From assembly GCA_014526335.1 (NCBI GenBank), contig JACTAT010000310.1:1-64000 (forward strand): 64,000 nt of DNA, in the 5' to 3' direction. Positions 55,590 through 64,000 of this stretch are shown in pieces. The DNA is from Chrysaora quinquecirrha (lineage: Eukaryota; Cnidaria; Scyphozoa; Semaeostomeae; Pelagiidae). The translations under genes were made by a program, and so were the position numbers. Positions within the stretch are counted from its first letter, which is position 1; each line of letters begins with the position of its first letter. Below the pieces are notes generated by a model that was not told the origin of the DNA, searched no databases, and was given only the letters and a program-made list of their open reading frames with translations.

Positions 55590-57745
55590 TGCACATGAAC
55601 AATATTACAATATTTGAAAGTTATAATTCCACAAAATATGTGAAAGCTACTTGTATTAGTACATTGCCTACTTTGTGGTTTTCATGCAATTCAACTGCTG
55701 GTGAAAATATGGATGATAATAGTCTAGTTCAAAAAACCGCTTTAAATACAAGGTACCCTGTTCGTCATGTCATGGTGACTGCTTTTTTTTCTTACCTTCG
55801 CATTTTCAAACTGCACTAATTGTTTAATGGAAACTTTCGCAGGACAGCTGAATTTTTTCGTTGTCTGATGCAGCCGGTATCTCCGCTTGAAATTGAAATT
55901 GTTACGCTAAAAAAAATACACTACTTCAGTACATTAAGTATATTAATTTCAGTACATTATGTAATTATGTTCTCTTCACGTGAATTCATAGCCAATACCT
56001 TTCTTCTTCATAAAATATGAAATGTTCGCTCACAAGACATCCGAAATACACAGAGGCCCATAAAAGCATGTAAACTGTGATTGACACAGACTTTTTTCTT
56101 TGGCCATTGCTTTCATTGCTGTTTTTCTATCTTTCCAATGCTGGCAGTCAAACAACTTTTGGTAGAGAATGAAGAATGGCACTCCAATGTATTTCAAAAA
56201 CTCATCTTCCCATAGTATTTTGTGTTTGCTTTTGTACATATCTCAAATTATGAAATTACATTATCACAAATTTGCCATTTTATAACAAACAACAGACAGG
56301 TAAAATAGACTTTGTATTCAGCCATGTGTTACCTCGCATAATTTTCTGCTTACGGATGAAGAATACTTTTTCTTAAGAAGTCATCGTTTCATAAGAGTTT
56401 TCAATTAGCTTTTTTTATCAGAAGATACCTGCATTGCTGTTTGACATTTCGCTCTGTATTTGCAATGCTTGACTCTCTATCTGTTGGATTCCTTGCAAGT
56501 TCATAAAGATGTTTTCTAAATTCCCTTCACAACCTGGTGAGTTCTGGAGAGTTCTTTTCTCTTACTCGAATTATCAACTTTCTTTTTTTCAATTGTATTA
56601 CTATAGTGGTTTTGCAAAGATCTCCTCTCACCAGGTTTGTACTTCCATGATTCCTTAACATTTTCTAATTAACAAGTATGGAAGTTAGGGCTACAGTTCA
56701 GCATTCCACACCGTTTACTTGCCTTTCATATCGAGAAACTCCTCAAAAAGCATGATTGACAACACTTCCATTTACAGTTTAAGGGTAACAACCTAAATAT
56801 CCGCAGAAATTGCAGACAAACCATCAAGAAAATAAAAATATAAGTTTAGCATGTGGAAGTTAAGAATAAATAAAACAGCACAATTTGTTGAAAACGATTC
56901 AGTACAATAAAACAAGAGACACTTTTATGACATTTCAGGCATCATCCATTATCAAGTGAGCTTCAAAAAATCAAAGATTTTCACAAAGATTAATATAAAA
57001 AACAACTCAAGTAATGATAAAAGCACTGTAGTGATAACCTTCTAACCTACGCCCGAAAAGGATACCAAACCATGAATCTCCTATAGTTGAAAGATTTCTT
57101 TCTGGTCATACTTCTTTTTTTCTTATTTTTTCCAGTATATTTCTTTTTCAAATGCTGATTTTCATTCAAAACAATGGTAACCAGAGACGTATTCGTGAAG
57201 TTGCAACTGCAAATCGTGCTGACCAAAGAGATTGTCTATCCTTGTGTATTAGATACTGATAGGAATTGAACAGTGGCATGCAGAAATCCCAAGATTGACT
57301 CAGTTCAAGTCATGCTCTTTAAATTTCAATATCATGCATTTTTGCATTTGTTTTTGTTCTTGTGGCCACTCCAGTTCTCAACAAGCCTAATTTACTCAAT
57401 ACGAAAATCTTTAGCTCACTGCGATTTCATATTACCACTAGATGAATATGTTTGACATAAGTTTGTCTTGTAACCCTCAACCCTTCACAAAATATATTGA
57501 GACCAGCACACAACACACACGCAATATTCGAAAACATCATTTTTCGCTGCCCCCTCCCCCCCCCCTTCAAGCAATGTTGTGTCTAGCTTTTGTTTTCCAG
57601 CAGCCAGTTCAAGCTATTCAACACGGAAGTTCTTCCTTTGGGGCCTCGAAATGATATTGAGGCAAAGGCGTGATCCCGTAAGTTTTGGCCCAATTTTTCA
57701 AAGAAAGTTCAAAACGATCAGTAGATTTATCAGAACAAACGTGGA
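55590..57745. other. Mostly gene-free DNA
   Basis: No convincing gene. A 69-codon minus-strand frame (56239-56030) starting YKSKHKILWEDEFLKYIGVP and containing CQHWKDRKTAMKAM looks protein-like but is unassigned. A long C run lies at about 57544-57563. Short AT-rich stretches fill the rest. Confidence 0.35.
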
Positions 57746-57747
57746 AA

Positions 57748-59063
57748 ATGTCCGATTTTGCTGAGAATTTGCAAAATTCACGCATAGGAAGGCGCCAGTA
57801 CTTGGTGACCTACTCGCAAGCTAGTGCAGAAAAGTTCCCAACTAGAGAAAGCTTTGGAAGAATGCTGCAGGAGGAATTCAATAGTGGTAGCAGCCAGGCT
57901 AAGGTATCGCACTGGGCTTGTTGCAAAGAGGAGCATGAAAAAGGTGGGTTTCATTACCACTGCTGCTTGAAGTTGACAGGGGTAAATAAGTGGCTAGGGG
58001 TAAAGAATAGTATCAACAACAAGCACAACATTGTTGTCAATTTTACAGCCACTATATATATGCGTACAGATACGTGTGCAAGTCCGACAGTGAGGTGTAC
58101 CACAGCGATGGGCATCCAGACTGAGGTAGGTTCTCCTCGCACCAAGTTATCCTTGGAAGCTTCAAGGGCTGCATGTCGGAAGCGTAAGTCCCTTACCTCG
58201 CCTCAGGAAAACGAGAGTGCTTGTAATAGCAAAAAATCGAAAAAACGCCTAAGCAACCTCCTGGTCTCTGAGTTCATTGCAAAAAACAATATAAAACATC
58301 GCAAAGAGCTTTTTGCCAAGGCGGAATAGCATAAAGAGGAGGGTGAATGTGACTTGGCAGTGTTTATTTTCTCGAGAAGCCAGAAAAGACTTGGCAAATG
58401 AAAATGCCTCGGCATCTCTGGCCCTTGAGAAAGTAACCAGAATTGCCAAGGTTCGGGAAGCTGCAACCCAGCCTTGTGTGGAAGGGTGCGATGGGACTTG
58501 GCTTCAGTGCGCCCTTGAAGTTCTAAATCTAAATGGTATAGATAACACACTTTTTGCTGGCTACATACGCGAGCTGCTTGAGCTTGGCCGAGGAAAGCTC
58601 AGAAAGCTATTGATATTTGGTTGCTCCAATTGTGCGAAAAAAATTCATCCTTCAGCCTCTAAATAATATTTTTGGAGAGAAACTGTTCTCTAACCAAGCA
58701 AACGACAAGTATGCCTGGGTTGGTGCAGATGAAGCAGATGTGATATTACTGCAAGATTTCAGATACACCCGAGATTTCATCTCATGGAAAGATCTGCTGC
58801 TGCTATTGGAGGGTGAGACTGTACAACTCCCGCTCCTAAAACCACTTTGCAAAAGATGTGATAATCAAATCTGATGTGCCGATTTTTGCAACAAGCAAGT
58901 CACCTATAAGGCCCTTACAACATGGAAGATGAGCGGGAAACTGAAATGATGAACAGTCGGTGGAGAAAGATAGAGTTCAGACACGTGTTTGAAGAGAAAG
59001 ATCAAAAGCGGGTGAAACCATGTGGCAGTTGCTTTGCCAAACTCGTATTAGGGGGGAATTGAA
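57748..59063 (+). pseudogene. HUH endonuclease plus superfamily 3 helicase (Rep-like) gene, broken
   Basis: From Met at 57748, motif 1 is YLVTYSQA, and motif 2 (the two metal-binding His) is GGFHYHCCLKL at about 57942-57976. The motif 3 region with the catalytic Tyr lies at about 58040-58085, in another frame after a break near 58025. A basic linker follows, then from about 58313 frames alternate through a helicase domain: a Walker-A-like GCSNCAK (about 58620), a Walker-B-like ADVILLQDF (about 58737-58765), and a motif-C-like FATSKSP (about 58886). The 3' end is a stop near 59063. The architecture is that of Rep proteins of circular single-stranded DNA replicons and related endogenous genes of marine invertebrates. 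At least four frame breaks mean no functional protein is encoded. Confidence 0.75.
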
Positions 59064-59440
59064 TATATAATGGAAACATATATTCAAGATCTACATATTT
59101 ACCTATCGTTTGCTTCAAAAAAATGAATTATCTCTGACAGACTATACAAGGTCCTGTATCAGGTTGATTGATAAGAATTTAGTTCATGTTCATTTCACAA
59201 TAGCAAAATAATTGGGCACTTATTTTATTGAGAAAAATCGCTTATAAATGGGGCTTATCTTTATTGCAAAAACTCCATGAAATAACGCTACTGATTAATT
59301 AGCTATTCCTCAGTGAAAGTCATCTGAAATCTTTGTAATCGACCTAATGCAAGTTTTTCATAGGTCGGCAAAGATAACGCGATTTTTGGCACATACGGTA
59401 TTATACCTGATGAGGGATCTAACATGAGACACAAGTTGGA
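59064..59440. other. Unassigned AT-rich DNA
   Basis: Nothing recognisable between the Rep-like pseudogene and the GTAACGCGTGG repeat cluster. Confidence 0.4.
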
Positions 59441-59459
59441 ATGGCAAAGCCCTCTTGCA

Positions 59460-59710
59460 TTAGTGATGCATTACCAACGTGTTACCCACGCGATACCATT
59501 GAAAGAATGACTAAATAATAAACAAGGACATGCATTGTGACGCGTTACCACGCATTACGGCTTAAATATAAACATTATATATATATATATATATATTTTT
59601 ATATTTTTCATGGTAACGCGTGGTAACACATGGAAATGTCTTGCTGGCAATAGCTTGTCATATGGTAACACGTGGGTAACGCATGGGTTACGCGTTGGTA
59701 ACACGTGAAT
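59460..59710. repeat. Cluster of GTAACGCGTGG-type repeats around a TA microsatellite
   Basis: Variants of GGTAACGCGTGGTAACACATGG occur on both strands: ACGTGTTACCCACGCG (59478), GACGCGTTACCACGC (59539), GGTAACGCGTGGTAACAC (59612), GGTAACACGTGGGTAACGC (59662), and GGGTTACGCGTTGGTAACAC (59685). A TA run (about 59574-59596) sits in the centre and the flanks are mostly inverted relative to each other. The words are CpG-rich in an otherwise AT-rich window. Confidence 0.7.
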
Positions 59711-60149
59711 GCAAATCACCAGTGAGTCTATTTTGCAATAGACATTACACCCACTGTCAATTAAAATACAGATACAATCAAGATACGCCAAAGACAATAA
59801 TGCATAAACCCTGAAACTCCGTGAAGAAACATGTCAAGACGATTGAGTAAAGGAAAATTGATTTTAAAATTCAATTTTGAAGTTCATAATTCCTATCACT
59901 TCTCAGGACAGATTGGCTGACACATTTTCAATAAGTTTTTCAACACGCTTTTTCAATAAGTTTATACATTTGGTGAAGGAGATGTTCTCACATTGAGTGA
60001 TGGAAGGGTTTATTCAATCAACTACTTAATACCTAATATGCTGTCCCTTTGCCTTAATTACCATGAAGAACCATTTTCCCATCGATTCGATAGTATGATC
60101 AATAACCTCGGAAGAGTAGTTGAGTAAAGTGGCCTTTGCTCTGGCACAG

Positions 60150-61690
60150 AACTGAGAAAAGGGAAAAGAAGGCCTTTTTTGGGGTTTCCCAAAAAATTTG
60201 GTTAAATTTTTTATTTTTTTGAAGGGGAAAACCCATTTGGGCATGGAAAAAAACCTTTCGGCTTTAAAAAAAATGTTCAAAAGGTTTTCAGGAATTTTCC
60301 CCAAAAACGACCCTTTTAATTTTCCTCATTTTCCACCTTTTAAATGTTAAAGTAAAACAAAAAGGGAAAGGGTTAACTTTTTAAAAAATTTCGAGCTGAA
60401 AATCAAACAAATTTTTAAAAGGGGCCCCCATTTTAAATAAGTTTGGCAAAACCCAAAATTTTTCCTTTGGGAAAATTTCGGATCCTTACCCATTTTTTCC
60501 CCTTGCCAAAAAAAAACAAAAGAAATCATTTTTTTTGCCCTGGAACTTTGATTCATTAAAAACATTTTTTAAATGAAAAATCTTTTAAATTCCAAGCTTT
60601 TAAAAACATTTTTAAACGAAAATTTAAACCCTTTTCCGGTTTAAAAGGGAAAAAAATTGGGGCCAAAAATTTTTACTCCCGGAAAAAACCAACCCCGGGA
60701 AAAAATTCCAGAATTTTCCGGGAAAAAATTTCCCATTTTTATTTGGGCAATGGGAATTCAAAAAAAATTTTTTGAAAAGCAAACCCAAACCCTAAATTAA
60801 AAAAGTTTAAAGGACTTTGGTTTTCCCGAGTGGAAATTTTTAAATTTTAAACAAAAGGTGTAAAACCAATTTCCCCTTTTTTTGGGAAAATCATTTCAAA
60901 AACGCCAAATTTAAAAAAAAATTATGAAAATTTTTTTTCCCAAACAAACTTAAATGGGAAAAAAAAAAAGGAAAAGGGTATTAAAAAAAACCTTTTAAAT
61001 ATTTAAGCATTTTTAAAAACCCAGAATTAAATTTTAAATTTTTTAAAAAGGCTTTTGGTTTCAAACCTTGGGAACCCCCAAAATTCTACCCTTATTTGGC
61101 CCGAAAAGTTTTTCCCCAAAAAAAAATTTTAGGCATTTAGGTGAAAAAGTTTGGGGCCCGTTTTCCAAATTCCCATCCCAAATTTTTTCTTAAACAGTAA
61201 AACCCATAATGCTTTTGAAGGGTTTTTGGAAAATTTTTTTTTTTTGGGTTTTTTGGGAATTGTAAATTTTTTTAAAGGGTCCGGTTTTTTTGTTTAAATT
61301 CAAAATTTTTTCCAAAGGGTTTTTGGGAAATTGCTTTTGCTAAAAAAAAGGTTTCTGTAAAGATTTAAAAATAAAAAATTTCCCTTTGGGGGATAAAAGA
61401 AAAATCTTTTTTTAAAAAAGGAAGGAAAGATTCAAACGGCCCTATTTGGACCTTTTTGCCAATTTGTTTTTTAACCTAAATTTTGTTTCTAATTGCCCCC
61501 TTATTTGTTTTTTCCGATTTTTAAAAAATTTAAAAAATTTCAAGGGGAAAAAGTTTTTGGGAAAAAGGTAAATTTTTAAGTGTTTTTGTTTTTCTAATTT
61601 TTAATCAAAAAACTTTGTTCCAGCTTTTAAAGGGGTTTTCCCCGGGGCCCAAAATTTTTTGTTAGGGAAAACCAAATCAAAATTTTCTTA
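60150..61690. other. Homopolymer-inflated, low-quality tract
   Basis: Same texture as 28306-28985: runs of two to nine identical bases dominate and no normal words persist. It starts inside otherwise ordinary sequence at about 60150 and ends about 61690, within the LINE ORF2, whose reverse transcriptase should lie exactly here. The most likely reading is real sequence with very poor base calls. Confidence 0.7.
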
Positions 61691-63013
61691 TATTTTCTCC
61701 TTTTTCGAAATAAGCCGATTTTAACTCATTTATCTTAGGATTTGAAAGATTGTTATTAGATTCTTTTAAAGCAGCCTGGTAAGATTTTCTTGCCTTATTT
61801 AATAACGATTTAAGCTCTTTACACTCCTCCTCAAACCAAGCACAATTTGTTCTCGATTTTGAGATTTTTTGGGTTTTTTCTTTAAAAAGGATTCAAGATT
61901 TCAAATGATTTTCAGATAAAACTATCATCCTAGACCTTAATGACTTTATAACTGTTTCAATGGAAAGTTCATCACTCTCGAGTTGAAATGAAATAGAATC
62001 CAAGAAACTAGTCATTTCCTCGCCTTCTATTTCCATCGTTAAATTCTCAACCGAAACTCTATCATCAATAAAGAATTGCTTTTTGTACTTTTCTTTAAGT
62101 ATCTCATTTTGAGGGAGAGATACTAGATTATTCGATGTAACTGTCTGTATTTCAGTTTTGTCATTGCAATTTTTTGAAGGGCATTTTAACGATATCTCAA
62201 TTGGGCTATGATCAGAAAGCTCACAGATTTCACCCACGCCTAATTTCTCAACCATCTCAAAATTTTTATCACGTAAAAGGGCATAATCACCTACACTATT
62301 GCCATTAGTTGTAAAACAGGTGAAACTGCTTGAAGTTTCTTTATGTATACGCCCATTAAGAATGCGGTATCCAGACGTTTTACAAAAATCGATGAAAGCG
62401 GTACCGTTTGTGTTAACAGGACTGACATCTTTGTTAATCCTCTTTTCTAGTTGATGATCTGGTTCGTAACTGACGTCAAGAGGTAAAAATTCATCAACCT
62501 CGTCATTCTCAATGAAGTCGTTAACGGTATTTGTTCTGGCATTAAAATCCCCACATAAAAGAACCCACCCATCTCTTTCATACAAAGCACATTCCCACTG
62601 AAGTTTTTCAAAAGACAGAGATTGTCCTGACCTTAGTAAAGTTGACGTATTAGGCGGAATATAAAGAAAACATATGTATAAATCTGAATGCCAACCATAG
62701 TCTTTTTTTTGATCCTACACCAAAAGTGATAGCTATCAGAAAAAACCACTGAAAAGTTATTTTCAACTCATTTTCTGACAAGAAGCGACATACCCCCTGA
62801 TGACCTACCCCCTAAATGATTTCTATACCCAAGTTCATGGAATTCTGTGAAATCATCATCAAAACCAATACGAAGGGAATCATTTTTATCTCTCCACATT
62901 TCAGAAAAGCAAACCAGATCATTACGTGTCAAAATGTCGGAAACTGTGTCACAACCAGATTGCTTGATACGTTGAATCTTTGAACTTCTAAGCCCATTAA
63001 CATTCCATGCCAT
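61680..63013 (-). pseudogene. LINE ORF2 N-terminus: APE-type endonuclease
   Basis: Minus strand from MAWNVNGLRSSKIQ at 63013, with the Glu motif FSEMW and GGMSLLVRK. A frameshift in the T run at about 62705 interrupts. The reading resumes through FLYIPPNTSTLL and, at 62585-61893, LLCGDFNARTN, SVGDYALL and LSDHSPIEISL, the remaining APE catalytic motifs. After a stop at 61893, another frame continues to about 61680 (NCAWFEEECKELKSLLNKAR), the usual linker before RT. The RT is lost in the low-quality tract. The APE motifs are all present; the frame breaks may be sequencing errors. Confidence 0.8.
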
Positions 63014-63106
63014 ACCCTTAAAGATGTATAATTTTTATTTGCCAATTCTTTATTAAAATTCAGTTCATTCCTGACTTTGACCCTATTAGAAACTTGATTC
63101 CTGTTT

Positions 63107-63913
63107 TTACCATCTCGCCAAATTCCTAGTACTCAAAATTACCCTTAATAAGTTTATCGTAATCCGATGGACGATATCGATATCATCTGGCTTAATGTCC
63201 ACATCAATTTCTCTTTTCAAAGTTTTAATGCAGACATCTTGACAGTCTTCCTTTTCTTCTTCCTCAAGATTGTAAATTCTGACCGAGCTCTTTCTGCTAT
63301 ATTGTTCCTGCTTATCGACCAGGAAGCCAAGATCGTACAATCTACAGCCATGATTAAAGACATCATCTTTAACATTATTTAATTCGAATTCCGTCTCAGC
63401 CTGTTTATTTTCAAGCCCTCCCATATCAGCCTTCACCTTCTCTATATCATCTTCAATCTTGCACAGACGACCCATCATTTGATCTTGTTTTTCAAGTATC
63501 GACGACTGTGAAGATTCGATTCTCTCCAGTGCCTCGATAACTTTCGCCAAATCATTTTTTGCAGCAGTTTTGGCATTCGACCCTGAAGCAGGCCCAGGGT
63601 TAAGCTCAACATCGCCAGCAAGAAGTAAAAGAAAACAGAGACTTGGGTTGTTATTTACAAAAACGAATGATTTTCCGCTTACGCTTCTCGGGATCAGGCC
63701 ATGATTTCGAATATTCCTTCTATGACGTTTACTAAAAACTTTCTTCAGCCATAATTTTCTTGAAAAAACTGTAGAATTGCGAAATCGAAATAACATTAAA
63801 CCATATTCAATAACTCTTTCTTCAGTTTCATCACTGAAACCAGCGAAAGAAAACAAGAAGATTGAAACACAGAGCGCAACAAAAACACGTCCGAACACTT
63901 CCATGACTGTCAT
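63107..63913 (-). CDS. LINE ORF1 with 2A ribosome-skipping motif
   Basis: A 268-codon frame. Residues 9-26 are strongly hydrophobic (signal-peptide-like), then a basic segment (SKRHRRNIRNHG). LLLLAGDVELNPGP (residues 95-108, motif at 63590-63613) is a perfect 2A motif: translation is expected to release the upstream peptide at Gly107 and restart at Pro108. Downstream are a coiled coil (about 115-190) and an RRM-like region (SVRIYNLEEEEKEDCQDVCI, DIDIVHRI) as in L1-type ORF1 proteins. The last 15 residues look out of frame, so the C-terminus is probably shifted. ORF2 follows 94 bases downstream. 2A motifs are known in CR1/L2-like LINEs of invertebrates. Confidence 0.85.
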   Translation of the reverse strand: MTVMEVFGRVFVALCVSIFLFSFAGFSDETEERVIEYGLMLFRFRNSTVFSRKLWLKKVFSKRHRRNIRNHGLIPRSVSGKSFVFVNNNPSLCFLLLLAGDVELNPGPASGSNAKTAAKNDLAKVIEALERIESSQSSILEKQDQMMGRLCKIEDDIEKVKADMGGLENKQAETEFELNNVKDDVFNHGCRLYDLGFLVDKQEQYSRKSSVRIYNLEEEEKEDCQDVCIKTLKREIDVDIKPDDIDIVHRITINLLRVILSTRNLARW

Positions 63914-64000
63914 TTATGAATTTTCGTGCGGTGTGATTCCAGGTATGTAGGTTGTACTTCCCAAAAAATTAGGTGATAGGATAAAGCAGCAAGTCCCTCT

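Noticed and set aside
57748..59063. Helitron RepHel as the source of the HUH gene
   Set aside because: The helicase motifs and length fit a short superfamily 3 type, not the long Pif1-like helicase of Helitrons, and no TC..CTRR ends with a hairpin were seen.
59460..59710. CRISPR-like array
   Set aside because: Repeats are variable, on both strands and without regular spacers; the genome is eukaryotic.

Overview
The window looks like animal (metazoan) nuclear DNA: AT-rich, with GT-AG introns, no operons and no ribosome binding sites. Nearly everything recognisable is a transposable element or its wreckage. The mix (Penelope-like elements with hammerhead ribozymes, a LINE whose first ORF carries a 2A peptide, PIF/Harbinger, Ty3/Gypsy, BEL/Pao, hAT, HUH-Rep-like and DUF6589 genes) suggests a marine invertebrate, most likely a cnidarian. 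The species is not determined. I found no rRNA gene, no convincing tRNA gene and no CRISPR array.

Layout. (1) 1-12500 and 15218-26190 are two near-identical copies (A and B) of one large unit in direct orientation; position 1 matches 15218. Each copy holds the two-exon tail of a possible host gene, a family-X inverted repeat interrupted by a 5'-truncated Penelope-like element (PLE) with a hammerhead ribozyme, an unrecognised ORF of about 270 codons on the minus strand, and a non-LTR retrotransposon with a zinc finger, a reverse transcriptase (RT) and a restriction-like endonuclease. A further partial copy of that retrotransposon (C, 26195-28305) follows B. The 2.7 kb spacer (12500-15217) holds a tRNA-like SINE head, one well-formed acidic exon, a MITE-like repeat and a palindrome at the start of copy B. 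(2) 28306-28985 and about 60150-61690 are homopolymer-inflated tracts that look like unpolished sequence; joins across them are suspect. (3) 29000-36810 holds decayed coding fragments: a tyrosine-recombinase-like remnant, unidentified exons and a DUF6589 gene. (4) 37140 to about 46800 is a Ty3/Gypsy element split by a 5.7 kb insertion with roughly 0.9 kb inverted arms. The insertion carries pieces of a second gene family and a hAT transposase. (5) 46790-50240 holds a decayed gene and two unrelated PLE GIY-YIG fragments, one with a third hammerhead. (6) 50248-53274 is a PIF/Harbinger element complete at both ends, with TTA target-site duplications, a broken DDE transposase and a broken Myb-like partner. 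(7) 53390-55590 is a nest of hAT, LINE and BEL/Pao scraps. (8) 57748-59063 is a frame-broken HUH endonuclease plus superfamily 3 helicase (Rep-like) gene. (9) 61680-63913 is the 5' half of a LINE on the minus strand: ORF1 with a 2A motif, then an APE endonuclease.

The elements do not cooperate as a pathway, but their nesting gives an order of events. The PLE landed inside an older X repeat. The insertion with long arms landed inside the Gypsy element. A roughly 0.4 kb insertion (22938-23350) is in copy B only. Copy C shares B's stop codon, so B and C share a more recent ancestor than either shares with A.
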